NCBI RefSeq assembly: GCF_052114605.1
Contig: NZ_JBFRFB010000003.1
Coordinates: forward strand, 186,001-250,000
Origin: Microvirga sp052114605
GTDB lineage: Bacteria; Pseudomonadota; Alphaproteobacteria; Rhizobiales; Beijerinckiaceae
DNA: 64,000 nt
Reading direction: 5' to 3'
The notes under the pieces were generated by a model that had not been told where the DNA came from, ran no database searches, and saw only the letters and a list, made by a program, of their open reading frames with translations. Of this stretch, positions 26,441 through 35,113 are shown piece by piece (positions within the stretch are counted from its first letter, which is position 1; each line of letters opens with the position of its first letter). Both the position numbers and the translations under genes were made by a program.

Positions 26441-27013
26441 ATGACGACGACACGATTGATTTTGGCGATGCTGTCGATCGCATCCGCGACACCGGCTCTG
26501 GCGCATACAGGTTTGCACGAGGTGGGCGGCATTGCCTCAGGCTTCACCCATCCATTCGGCGGTCTTGATCACGTGCTGGCGATGGTAAGCGTCGGCCTGT
26601 TCGCCGCCATGCTCGGGGGGAGGGCTGTTTGGGCCGTGCCTGCAAGCTTCATTCTCATGATGCTCATGGGCGGCGTCCTTGGAATGACAGGCATTGTCAT
26701 CCCGAACTTCGAGACCGGGGTTGCGGCTTCCGTCATCGTCCTTGGGGCAGTCATCGCGTGGGGTCGGTCCTGGCCTTTGATCGCCGCCATGATGTTGGTG
26801 GGGGTATTTGCCGTGTTTCATGGCTATGCCCACGGCTCAGAGATGCCTGCTGGAAGTGAGGCGTTCAGCTACTGCGTCGGCTTTGCACTTGGCAGCCTGA
26901 TCCTCCACATTTCAGGCTTGGCGGCTGGATTCAGTCTGCTCCTTCAGGTCCGCCTAGCGCGCTTGTCCGGCGCAGCCATTACCGGTCTTGGTCTGTGGGT
27001 TGCTCTGAGTTGA
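26441..27013 (+). CDS. ureJ: HupE/UreJ-family nickel permease
   Basis: HupE/UreJ proteins are small inner-membrane proteins that bring nickel in for urease or hydrogenase. The 190-residue product has a signal peptide (cleavage near PALAHTG), the conserved HPFGGLDHVLAMV block with metal-binding histidines, and about six membrane segments. The ATG at 26441 follows GGGGG in the ureG-ureJ gap. Its position at the end of the urease operon supports nickel as substrate. A cobalt role, known for related proteins, is less likely here. Confidence 0.88.
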   Translation: MTTTRLILAMLSIASATPALAHTGLHEVGGIASGFTHPFGGLDHVLAMVSVGLFAAMLGGRAVWAVPASFILMMLMGGVLGMTGIVIPNFETGVAASVIVLGAVIAWGRSWPLIAAMMLVGVFAVFHGYAHGSEMPAGSEAFSYCVGFALGSLILHISGLAAGFSLLLQVRLARLSGAAITGLGLWVALS

Positions 27014-27021
27014 GATAATCC

Positions 27022-27060
27022 CTCAGGCCGAACGCTCACCTGAGCCGGCATCTTGTTTTT
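27022..27060 (+). terminator. Likely terminator of the urt-ure operon
   Basis: CTCAGG (27022-27027) pairs with CCTGAG (27039-27044) soon after the ureJ stop. A T-rich run (TTGTTTTTTG) starts about nine bases after the stem. The stem is short, so efficiency is uncertain. A second hairpin, CGCAGA/TCTGCG at 27069-27091, follows. Confidence 0.45.
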
Positions 27061-27477
27061 TGCGCAAACGCAGATATCAGCGATGTCTGCGCTTGTGTCT
27101 ATTGATGTTTGATTTGCAAAAATGCAAGATTATGATTGATCCTAACTATGCAACATTGCTTCTGAAATAAGGCTACGTTTAATAAAATTCGATGCGGCTG
27201 AGTCCGTAATAATCCTGTATTTTTGAACGGATGCAAAAGACGTAAGGGAATCTTTGTCATTGTCGTTGTTTGAAGGGGCGGGGCTGCGTTTCTGGAGAGA
27301 ATGTTGCCAGGAAAGCTTAACCAAATGCATGGATGTTTACTTGAATTTACAGTGAATGATATTTCATTTTATTATTGTTGCGCAGGTGCGGCAAGTTGAT
27401 ACGTGTAATTATTAAGAATTGACTTTTTATCCTAATATCGCTGATCAGCGATGTATCTCATGAAAAGGAGAGCTCAA
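27061..27477. other. AT-rich intergenic region before the two-component genes
   Basis: This stretch of about 420 bases holds no convincing gene. It is clearly richer in A and T than the flanking genes (for example around 27100-27190 and 27330-27430). The only open frame, 62 codons on the minus strand, lacks a ribosome-binding site and any recognisable family. The 11-mer ATCAGCGATGT occurs at both ends (27076-27086 and 27444-27454). Promoters for the response regulator gene must lie here. Confidence 0.5.
27437..27452. promoter_or_regulatory. Perfect 16-bp palindrome upstream of the response regulator
   Basis: ATCGCTGATCAGCGAT is a perfect palindrome ending 25 bases before the ATG at 27478. 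Position and symmetry suit a dimeric repressor or autoregulator. Half of it recurs at 27076-27086. The bound protein is unknown. Confidence 0.45.
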
Positions 27478-28197
27478 ATGGGGGGCGCTGCACGCGTCGG
27501 CTTGATTGCTGACGATGATGCATATTTTCGGATGGCCGTTGGCGCGATTTTGGATCGTCAGTTTGGCTTCTCCCAAATCATTGAAGCAGCATCGCTTGAT
27601 GAAGCCCTGGAGCGTCTAAGCGACAATGCTGCCATTGGCGTTGCCCTGTTTGACCTGTCCATGCCCGGCATGCGCACTCCCACCAACCTGAGAGCGGTCA
27701 GAGAATGTTTTCCTGAGACCCGCGTTGCCGTAATTTCGGCTTCCAGCTCCCGGCAGAACATCCTGTTGGCATTGGAGGCCGGCGTTCATGGATACATGCT
27801 CAAAAGCTTGAGCATCACCGAGCTCGGAGCAGCGCTTCAAACGATCTTCGATGGGGGGATCTATGTGCCGCCCTGCTTGGCCGATATTTCGTCCATCTCG
27901 GCGGAGAACTCCGCCTTGGTGCCCTCGGCATCCGTGGTTGGGAAGCCGGAGCCTGTGGCCGATCATCATGAGGCGATCAACCCGCTCACTCCACGCCAGC
28001 AGGATGTGTTGGACCTCCTCGTGCAAGGTAAAACCAACAAAGAGATCGCCATTGCACTCAAGCTGGGCGAGGGAACGGTCAAGATCCATATGGCTGCGAT
28101 TTTCCGATATTTCGGCGTCAATAATCGTGCGGCGGCCGCGGTTGCCGGCGCACGTCCCTACCCAAACCGCAGACGCAATCTTCTGAACGGCGTTTAG
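27478..28197 (+). CDS. NarL/FixJ-type response regulator
   Basis: The product, 239 residues, is a cytoplasmic transcription factor of the NarL family. The receiver domain (about 1-125) begins VGLIADDDAYFRMAVGAIL and has the phospho-acceptor D59 in VALFDLSMPG. A linker of about 45 residues leads to a LuxR-type helix-turn-helix (LTPRQQDVLDLLVQGKTNKEIA, about 170-225). The ATG at 27478 follows AAGGAGAGCTC, a strong ribosome-binding site. The earlier ATG at 27451 lies inside a palindrome and has none. The kinase gene starts 20 bases downstream, so they are probably partners. Target genes are unknown. Confidence 0.88.
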   Translation: MGGAARVGLIADDDAYFRMAVGAILDRQFGFSQIIEAASLDEALERLSDNAAIGVALFDLSMPGMRTPTNLRAVRECFPETRVAVISASSSRQNILLALEAGVHGYMLKSLSITELGAALQTIFDGGIYVPPCLADISSISAENSALVPSASVVGKPEPVADHHEAINPLTPRQQDVLDLLVQGKTNKEIAIALKLGEGTVKIHMAAIFRYFGVNNRAAAAVAGARPYPNRRRNLLNGV

Positions 28198-28217
28198 GCG
28201 GACTCTAGGGGGCTAAG

Positions 28218-30863
28218 GTGCGGGGGCAGGGCGCAAAGATCGTGCGGGCGGGGGCAAGGCTTGGCCGTTTGCACCGCAACAGTTTGCTTTGGCGGTTTTT
28301 CTTAATCGGCATTGCTACCTTGGCGCCATTGAGTGCTGCCCTGGTGCAGTTTGCTGAGAATGAGCGCAAGCTGGCCGCAACGGCAACGCGCGAACGGGCT
28401 GAGATGCTCATCGCCTTTGCCGTTGAGGGACAGGAACGCATTATTGAGGAAGCCAAGGCGACGCTGAGCTTTCTCGCAGCCGCGCCTGAGCTGCACGCAG
28501 ACAAAAGTGTCTGTGGTGAATACCTGCAGCGGCACCTCGCCATGCATCATTGGATGAGCGCTCTCCGTGTCTCGGATATGGCCGGTCGTGAATTATGCAG
28601 CTCGCAGGTCGGGGATGAGCCACGGTCTCAGGGTAGCCATGAAATCTTCGACCGTTTGCTCCACAGCGAAGGATTTGCTCTGAGCGACGTCCGAGTAGAT
28701 GCGCTCACCGGTAAACTTGGCATGACAGCGGCCGTTTCCGTTCAGCAGAGTGGGAGGCCCTTGGGTGTCGTCTCTCTTGACATGACCCCTGCGCTTCTGG
28801 AACGGCACTCGCTGCTCGAGCTGGATCCGGTACTCGACACCAAGATGCTCGTGGTTGATCGCAATGGCACCCTCGTGGCCCATTATCCTGACAGAACGGG
28901 ATTCGTAGGGGCGAGCTTGCAGAGAGAGCCTGTCATTCGCAGGGCTCTTGAGGCTCCTTATGGCAATGCGGAACTCGCTGATCTGACCGGAGAGCCAAGG
29001 CTCTTTGTTTTCCGGCCTTTACCAGGAACTGACGCGGTTCTGGCCATTGGCCTCAACCAGGCATCCGTGATCGGGGCGATTGATCAGACGCTGCGCTACC
29101 GACTGTTCCTGGTCATCGTCATCGTCAGCGGATCGCTGTTGCTCGCGATGCTTGGCGTGGAGGGGCTTATTCTGCGCCCGCTCCGTAGCCTCGTTAAGAC
29201 GGCGGAGGCCCTGGAGCGTGGAGATTTCAGCATACGCTCGCCCTACAAAGGCTCAGGTGAGGTGCGTATTCTCGAGCGTGCGTTCAACCGAATGGCACAG
29301 GCTGTCGCGGATCGCGAGCACCAGCTGATCGGCGCGAAGGAAGTCGCGGAGAGGGCGTTGAGCGGCGCCAATATCGCAAGTACTGCGAAGACAAACTTCC
29401 TCGCTTCGATGAGTCATGAGATCCGCACTCCTCTCAACGGGATCATCGGATACACGGAACAACTTCTCGACGAAAAGCTGAATGCGAAGCAGCGCCGATC
29501 CGTTAACCTGATCCAGGTGTCGGCCTCGGCATTGCTGACGGTCGCGAACGACATTCTGGATTTTTCGAGCATCGAGGCCGATCAGATCAATCTACAGCCG
29601 GAGCCGTTCTCGCTCGTCGCACTCGTCGACAATACGGTATCCATCGTCAGCAGCGGGGCAGACAACAAGGATGTCCCGATCCGGATCGAGTGGGACCCGC
29701 GCATTCCGCGCCTGCTTATGGGCGACGAGGCCCGTATTCGTCAGGTTCTCCTGAACCTGCTGAATAATGCGGTTAAGTTCACCCGTGAAGGGAACATCAC
29801 GACGCTCGTGCACTATGTCGGATCTTCAGAGGCCGGTGAAACCATTCGTATCTCGGTTGTCGATACCGGCATCGGCATCACGCCCGAGCAGCATAAGCGG
29901 CTTTTCAAGAGGTTCTCGCAAGGCGATCCTTCCATCCGCAGGGAATTCGGTGGAACAGGTCTGGGCCTTGCCATTTCGAAGCGCCTCATTGAGTTAATGG
30001 GCGGCCAGATCGGTGTGGAGAGCGAGCAGGGAAGAGGCTCGACTTTCTGGATCGAGCTGACATTGCCGGAGGCGCAGGCACTATCCGAATTGGAAGGAGG
30101 CGTAGCGCTTCCTGTCGCGCGTCCTTCCCGCATTCTCGTAGTCGAGGATGTGGAGATCAATCGTGAGCTCGTGCAAGTTCTTCTTGAAGCGGTGGGCCAC
30201 ACGGTCGACGCGGTTTCAAACGGCGACGAGGCGGTCACCGCCGTTCAAGCGGTAGACTATGACTTGGTATTGATGGACATTCAGATGCCAGGCATGGACG
30301 GCCTTACCGCAGTCAAAGAAATTCGTGCCCTGAAGCATCCGACAAGCCAGGTCTTCATTGCCGCAATGACGGCCAATGTCCTGCCCCAGCAGGTCCGGTC
30401 TTTCATGAGGAGGGGCTTCAACGACCATATCGGCAAGCCTGTTCGGCGCGATGATTTGTTTCGGAAGCTCGGCGAGTGGTTGCCCGAAGATGAAGCTGAG
30501 GTTGAAGAGCCTCGTCTTTCTCCCAGAATATCATTTAAGGAAAGTCACTTCGAGGATTTTACGAAGACGATCGGTCCGGAGCGTGTTCGGCAATGGCTGA
30601 TGCGATTGGATGAAGAACTGCGAGAAACCTTCGCCAAAGGATGCTTTGTAGAAATGGATCGCGCGCGGATCGGGAAGTCAGCTCATGCCATCACGTCACA
30701 GGCTGCCTTGCTCGGCTTCTCCGAATTGGCCGAACTTTGCACGATACTGGAACGGGAATGTGTCACCGGGGAGGATGTGGCAATCTCGCTGGACAGAGTC
30801 TGCGAAGCGTCACGCAAGGTGCGGAATATTATTGCCCAGATGGAAATTCTCTCAGCTGCATGA
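28218..30863 (+). CDS. Hybrid sensor histidine kinase (HisKA-HATPase-REC-HPt)
   Basis: The 881-residue inner-membrane kinase has a membrane segment at about 23-44, a periplasmic sensor region of about 250 residues (Cache-like, family not certain) and a second membrane segment at about 295-317. HAMP follows, then a HisKA domain with H400 in SHEIRTPLNGIIGYTEQLL. The HATPase has NLLNNAVKF, DTGIGI and GTGLGLAI, the receiver has D687 in LMDIQMPGMDG, and the C-terminal HPt domain has H823 in KSAHAITSQAALLG. It therefore has every part of a phosphorelay ending on the neighbouring regulator. The start is GTG with GGGGG upstream. No closer ATG gives an N-terminus that keeps the first membrane segment. 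The signal sensed is unknown. Confidence 0.9.
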   Translation: MRGQGAKIVRAGARLGRLHRNSLLWRFFLIGIATLAPLSAALVQFAENERKLAATATRERAEMLIAFAVEGQERIIEEAKATLSFLAAAPELHADKSVCGEYLQRHLAMHHWMSALRVSDMAGRELCSSQVGDEPRSQGSHEIFDRLLHSEGFALSDVRVDALTGKLGMTAAVSVQQSGRPLGVVSLDMTPALLERHSLLELDPVLDTKMLVVDRNGTLVAHYPDRTGFVGASLQREPVIRRALEAPYGNAELADLTGEPRLFVFRPLPGTDAVLAIGLNQASVIGAIDQTLRYRLFLVIVIVSGSLLLAMLGVEGLILRPLRSLVKTAEALERGDFSIRSPYKGSGEVRILERAFNRMAQAVADREHQLIGAKEVAERALSGANIASTAKTNFLASMSHEIRTPLNGIIGYTEQLLDEKLNAKQRRSVNLIQVSASALLTVANDILDFSSIEADQINLQPEPFSLVALVDNTVSIVSSGADNKDVPIRIEWDPRIPRLLMGDEARIRQVLLNLLNNAVKFTREGNITTLVHYVGSSEAGETIRISVVDTGIGITPEQHKRLFKRFSQGDPSIRREFGGTGLGLAISKRLIELMGGQIGVESEQGRGSTFWIELTLPEAQALSELEGGVALPVARPSRILVVEDVEINRELVQVLLEAVGHTVDAVSNGDEAVTAVQAVDYDLVLMDIQMPGMDGLTAVKEIRALKHPTSQVFIAAMTANVLPQQVRSFMRRGFNDHIGKPVRRDDLFRKLGEWLPEDEAEVEEPRLSPRISFKESHFEDFTKTIGPERVRQWLMRLDEELRETFAKGCFVEMDRARIGKSAHAITSQAALLGFSELAELCTILERECVTGEDVAISLDRVCEASRKVRNIIAQMEILSAA

Positions 30864-30921
30864 CAGGGTAGGGCAAGAGAAACCGCTTTGATGGAAACAT
30901 CGCCTATGGTTCCTGGTTTCA

Positions 30922-31881
30922 CTAGAGGTTCGAGATCTGGATGATTGCCGGTGTAATGATGATTGCGAAGAGAACCGGCAGGAAGAAAAGGATCATCGGG
31001 ACAGTCAGCTTCGGCGGAAGCGCGGCCGCTTTCTTCTCGGCTTCCGACATTCGCATATCGCGGTTCTCCTGCGCGAGAACTCGAAGGGACTGGCCCAACG
31101 GCGTGCCGTATTTTTCCGACTGGATCAGGCTTGTGACGACGGCTTTCACTCCGTCGAGACCGGTTCGGTCGGCGAGATTTTCGTAGGCTTTGCGGCGGTC
31201 CTGCAGATAGGAGAGCTCAGCCGTGGTGAGGCTTAGTTCCTCTGCCAGCTCCACGCATTGTGAGCCGATCTCTTCAGAAACCTTGCGCAATGCGCTCTCG
31301 ATGCCCATGCCGCATTCAACGCAGATCAGAAGCAGGTCGAGGGCATCTGGCCAGGATCGGCGGATCGCATTCTGACGTTTCGTGACCTTGTTTTTCACAT
31401 AAATCAAAGGGCCGAAATAGCCGATCCAAGCAGCCGCAACGACGATCGCAAGCTTGATGAAGAGAGGATATTGGAGGCGCAGGATGACGAAAACATAGAG
31501 GGTCGACAGAAGTACCATGGCGAGGGGGGCAATTGCCCGCATGGCCAGGAAGGTTATGACCGGTCCCTGACCACGGTATCCGGCCATTCGCAGCCGTTGC
31601 GCCAGTTCGCCATCCTCAAGCTGCTTTGCCAGATCGAACCTGTCGACGATGGCCTTGTAGAGTTTCTTCGGCTCGCTGCGGAGCGAAAGCGGCTTTGCCT
31701 TGGCATTTAGGCGTGTGCGCTCCCGTATCCTGATCCGCTCACGTTCATTGGCCATCTGCGCCATGCGAGTGCCGAGGTGGTCACGAGCGAAGTAAGGCCA
31801 GGATACGACCAGAATAGCGCCGGCTACGGAAATGGCCGCGGATAAGGCGATCAATAGTTCGGTATTTGCGAGAAGCAACAT
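30922..31881 (-). CDS. tadC: Tad pilus inner-membrane platform protein TadC
   Basis: TadC and TadB form the inner-membrane platform on which the CpaF ATPase works to assemble Flp pili. The 319-residue product has a T2SSF domain with the block PDALDLLLICVECGMGIESALRKVSEEIG and SLIQSEKYGTPLGQSLRVLA, plus terminal membrane segments (ending MILFFLPVLFAIIITPAIIQI). It follows tadB by 15 bases on the minus strand and is the last gene of cpaF-tadB-tadC. It converges on the histidine kinase gene. Confidence 0.93.
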   Translation of the reverse strand: MLLLANTELLIALSAAISVAGAILVVSWPYFARDHLGTRMAQMANERERIRIRERTRLNAKAKPLSLRSEPKKLYKAIVDRFDLAKQLEDGELAQRLRMAGYRGQGPVITFLAMRAIAPLAMVLLSTLYVFVILRLQYPLFIKLAIVVAAAWIGYFGPLIYVKNKVTKRQNAIRRSWPDALDLLLICVECGMGIESALRKVSEEIGSQCVELAEELSLTTAELSYLQDRRKAYENLADRTGLDGVKAVVTSLIQSEKYGTPLGQSLRVLAQENRDMRMSEAEKKAAALPPKLTVPMILFFLPVLFAIIITPAIIQISNL

Positions 31882-31896
31882 CGGGTTCGTGCGTCC

Positions 31897-32892
31897 TCAG
31901 AAATCGAAATTGATCATCTTGCGCATCACCAATACGCCGATGCCCATCCACAGTCCGGAGGCGGCAAGGGTCATATGCCCTGTGCTCGTGCTGAAGAGGA
32001 GGCTGATATAGTCAGGTGAAGTGAAGTAGATCAGGGTAGCGACAATGATGGGAAGGCTTCCAATGATACCGGCGGAAGCCTTCGCCTCCGAGCTGACAGC
32101 CTTGATCTTGGCCTTCATCTTTTTCCGCTCACGGAGGACCTTGGACAGGTTCGAGAGCGCTTCGGCGAGGCTACCGCCCGTCTTAGTCTGCATGGCGATC
32201 ACGATCGCAAAGAAGCTTGCCTCTGGAAGAGGGATGCGTTCGGGCAATTTCTGTACGGCCTGATCCATCGGCACGCCAAGCGTTTGGTCTTCAAGGAGAA
32301 GGCGGAACTCGGCTTTCACGGGTTCCTGGGCTTCAAGGGATATGATCCTAAGGCAGTCGACCAAAGGCAAGCCGGCCTTCACACCGCGAACGATCACATC
32401 GACCGCGTTCGGGAATTCATTGGAGAATCTTTTGAAGCGGTTCGCTCTTTTGCCGTTCACATAGAAATTGGGAATCAGCATGCCACCGGAGATGCCAAAG
32501 CCGACCGAAGTAAACAATCCAAGTCCGAAAACGGTGAATGAGATTCCGAAGGTCAGGATTCCTACGGCAATGCAGATGATGTAATAGGTTTTCGGGCTCC
32601 AACTCAGCCCCGCCTGCCGTATTCTGGCATTTAGAGTCAGCTTGGAAGTCTTCTTGAGCTTCTGCTTCTCTTCCAACTCCCGAAGCGTCGCCTCGACGGC
32701 CTTCCTTCGCTTGGCATCGTCGGGGTTGGCAGAGCGCGTGGGAACGTTTCCGGATGCAGCAATCGCTGCAAATCGCTTATGGCTCTCGGACCGCCGGCCG
32801 ATATAGGAATAGAATATCGCGACGACAACGCCGGTAGCGCAGAAGGTTGCCAGAAGCGCGATCACGACAGGGATCATCTCAGGCGTCAACAT
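31897..32892 (-). CDS. tadB: Tad pilus inner-membrane platform protein TadB
   Basis: TadB is the larger partner of TadC, 331 residues, with a T2SSF domain (FPNAVDVIVRGVKAGLPLVDCLRIISLEAQEP, QTKTGGSLAEALSNLSKVLRERKKMKAKIKA) and paired membrane segments on each side. GGAAGAG precedes the ATG at 32892. It lies 24 bases after cpaF and 15 before tadC, so the three genes form one operon. Confidence 0.93.
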   Translation of the reverse strand: MLTPEMIPVVIALLATFCATGVVVAIFYSYIGRRSESHKRFAAIAASGNVPTRSANPDDAKRRKAVEATLRELEEKQKLKKTSKLTLNARIRQAGLSWSPKTYYIICIAVGILTFGISFTVFGLGLFTSVGFGISGGMLIPNFYVNGKRANRFKRFSNEFPNAVDVIVRGVKAGLPLVDCLRIISLEAQEPVKAEFRLLLEDQTLGVPMDQAVQKLPERIPLPEASFFAIVIAMQTKTGGSLAEALSNLSKVLRERKKMKAKIKAVSSEAKASAGIIGSLPIIVATLIYFTSPDYISLLFSTSTGHMTLAASGLWMGIGVLVMRKMINFDF

Positions 32893-32916
32893 GGATCAGC
32901 TCTTCCGTAGTTCCAT

Positions 32917-34410
32917 TTAACTGCCGGTCTTCTCTGCCGCATCGAGGGCCGCGGCAAGACGCTTCTCCTCGCCGTAATAGCGGGCGCGATCCCAGAATCT
33001 CGGCCGGCCGACACCCGTGGAACGGTGCCGTCCGATGACATTGCCCTTCGCATCCTCGCCAATGATCTCGTAGGTGAAGAGATCCTGCGTGATGATGACA
33101 TCTCCTTCGAGGCCGAGAACCTCGGTGATATGCGTGATGCGTCGCGACCCATCGCGCAAGCGGGCGGCCTGCACGATGACGTCGACCGAGGAGACGATCA
33201 TTTCGCGAATGGTCTTGGAGGGGAGGCTGTAGCCGCCCATCGTAATCATGGACTCGATACGGGATACCGCCTCGCGAGGGGAGTTGGCATGAAGGGTGCC
33301 CATGGAGCCGTCATGGCCTGTATTCATGGCCTGCAAAAGATCGAACGCTTCCGATCCGCGCACCTCGCCGACGATAATGCGCTCAGGCCGCATGCGCAGA
33401 CAGTTCTTGACGAGATCGCGCATGGTGATCTGTCCTTCACCCTCGATATTCGGAGGGCGGGTCTCCAGACGGACGATGTGAGGTTGCTGCAGTTGCAGCT
33501 CTGCTGCGTCTTCGCAGGTCACGATGCGCTCGCCCGGTTCAATATAGCGGGTCAGGCAGTTCAGCAGCGTTGTCTTTCCGGAGCCGGTACCACCGGAAAC
33601 GATCACGTTACAGCGGACACGGCCTATGATCTCCAGGATCTGAGCTCCTTCGGGCGTGATCGACCCGAACTTTACGAGCTGATCCAGTGTGAGCTTGTCC
33701 TTCTTGAACTTACGGATCGTGAGAGTGGGACCATCGATGGCAAGAGGCGGCGCAATGACGTTCACGCGAGAGCCATCTGGAAGGCGCGCGTCACAGATCG
33801 GGCTCGACTCATCGACGCGGCGTCCAACCTGACTGACAATGCGCTGACAAATATGCAGGAGCTGGGCATTGTCGCGGAACTGAATATCCGTCCGCTGAAC
33901 CTTGCCCGCCACTTCGATGTAGACGGTATCCGCCCCATTGACCATGATGTCGGCGATATCGTCTCGAGCCAGAAGCGGTTCGAGCGGACCATATCCGAGA
34001 ACATCGTTACAGATATCCTCTAGCAGTTCATCCTGCTCTGCGACGGACATGACGAGCTTTTTGGCTGTCACGATGTCCCGGACGATTTCGCCGATGGCCT
34101 CCCGAGCCTGCTCAACGTCCATCTTACCCAGTTGCGCTACATCGATTGCTTCGATGAGAGCAGCGAAGACCTGGGCCTTGAGAGAGTAGTACTCGTCCGT
34201 CCTGCGGCTCGATTGCGGGCGCGCGGCGGCGTTCTCGGTGCCTGTCGCGCTCTGTGCCGGCACCGGGGCAGAAGAAGTGTCCTGGTTGGCATTGGAGGTT
34301 TTAGCACCCGCAGGCGCGGATATCTGCTGAGGCCGTTCAGTTGAGAGGCTTGATGGGAGTGCTTCGAGATGAACAGCTTTCTCATCCTGCAGACTTCTTT
34401 TGCCGAACAT
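32917..34410 (-). CDS. cpaF: Tad pilus assembly ATPase CpaF/TadA
   Basis: CpaF is the cytoplasmic secretion-type ATPase that drives Flp pilin polymerisation. The product has 497 residues from the ATG at 34410 (MFGKRSLQDE). Walker A GGTGSGKT is at 273-280, with ITCEDAAELQL-type Asp box (ERIVTCEDAAELQLQQPH), Walker B region RPERIIVGEVRGSEAFDLLQAMNTGHDGS and the downstream His box TLHANSPREAVSR. The N-terminal 70 residues are low-complexity linker. A GTG at 34434 would add eight residues. The gene leads cpaF-tadB-tadC and diverges from a lone pilus N-domain gene. Confidence 0.93.
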   Translation of the reverse strand: MFGKRSLQDEKAVHLEALPSSLSTERPQQISAPAGAKTSNANQDTSSAPVPAQSATGTENAAARPQSSRRTDEYYSLKAQVFAALIEAIDVAQLGKMDVEQAREAIGEIVRDIVTAKKLVMSVAEQDELLEDICNDVLGYGPLEPLLARDDIADIMVNGADTVYIEVAGKVQRTDIQFRDNAQLLHICQRIVSQVGRRVDESSPICDARLPDGSRVNVIAPPLAIDGPTLTIRKFKKDKLTLDQLVKFGSITPEGAQILEIIGRVRCNVIVSGGTGSGKTTLLNCLTRYIEPGERIVTCEDAAELQLQQPHIVRLETRPPNIEGEGQITMRDLVKNCLRMRPERIIVGEVRGSEAFDLLQAMNTGHDGSMGTLHANSPREAVSRIESMITMGGYSLPSKTIREMIVSSVDVIVQAARLRDGSRRITHITEVLGLEGDVIITQDLFTYEIIGEDAKGNVIGRHRSTGVGRPRFWDRARYYGEEKRLAAALDAAEKTGS

Positions 34411-34522
34411 GATGGCGCCCCGCCTTTTCTCCACAGATCCTCTGGCCTGAATTTCAGGCTCGCTGCCGCATGTCGTGGACTTCCTATTAGAGCCCGCCTG
34501 TCATTGGGGTCTATTCGGCTTC

Positions 34523-34566
34523 ATGGACTAGGTCCCGCGACGAACAGGGTCAGCCAAACGGCCTAA
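34523..34566. repeat. Tad-locus two-part motif, copy A
   Basis: ATGGACTAG (34523-34531) is followed 30 bases later by GCCAAACGGCCTAA (34553-34566), between the divergent cpaF and pilus N-domain genes. The same two parts in the same order, with 31-base spacing, occur upstream of flp (38262-38306). It is a candidate regulatory element of the pilus locus. Confidence 0.5.
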
Positions 34567-34602
34567 TTGCCGATCTTGCAGAAGAAATGCTTTGAAGAAA
34601 GA

Positions 34603-35082
34603 ATGCCACAAAGCCGGAATTACGAAATGCATCACCGCTCCCCGCCGATTCTCGCCGTGTCTCTTTTGCTTGGAACTCTCGTTGTCTCAGGCCCCGGCAA
34701 TGCGGATGAAGCGGTTGTCAGGCCGCTGGCGTCAACAGGTTCCGTCATCGCAGTCAGTAACGACATGTCTTCCGTCGATGTCACGCTCGATTTTGCCAGG
34801 ATCCTGTCCTTCAGCGAGCCCGCCCGAACCATCGTTATTGGCAATCCTGGGATTGTGGACGGTACTCTGAATGACGAGGCCACTCTTGTACTGACCGGTA
34901 AGGCTGTAGGGGTGACCAACATGATCGTTCTTGGAGAAGCTGGACGGGAGTTGGCGAGCCTGCGGATCCAAGTTCTGGCAAACAGCAGTCAGATTACGAC
35001 CATCTACAATGGGACCGCGCAGCAGACTTATTCCTGCGTCGATGCCTGTCGGCCCATAGGCAAGGTTGCGCCGGAAAAGTAG
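34603..35082 (+). CDS. Secreted pilus-assembly N-domain protein (T2SS/T3SS pil_N type)
   Basis: The product, about 159 residues, has a signal peptide (ILAVSLLLGTLVVSG, cleavage near NADEA). A single domain follows, like the N-terminal domain of CpaC/RcpA secretins: DVTLDFARILSFSEPARTIVIGNPGIVD and LVLTGKAVGVTNMIVLGEAG. No secretin channel follows. The C-terminus has two cysteines in YSCVDACRP, which could form a disulfide. I use the ATG at 34603 (GAAG five bases upstream); the ATG at 34627 is an equal alternative. It runs opposite to its neighbours inside the Tad locus. A role as periplasmic partner of the CpaC ring is inference. Confidence 0.75.
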   Translation: MPQSRNYEMHHRSPPILAVSLLLGTLVVSGPGNADEAVVRPLASTGSVIAVSNDMSSVDVTLDFARILSFSEPARTIVIGNPGIVDGTLNDEATLVLTGKAVGVTNMIVLGEAGRELASLRIQVLANSSQITTIYNGTAQQTYSCVDACRPIGKVAPEK

Positions 35083-35113
35083 GGCCAGCTTTCAGAAAGG
35101 ACTGACTGGCACC

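Noticed and set aside
27142..27330. 62-codon minus-strand frame in the AT-rich spacer
   Set aside because: No ribosome-binding site and no family. AT-rich codons unlike neighbouring genes suggest noncoding DNA.
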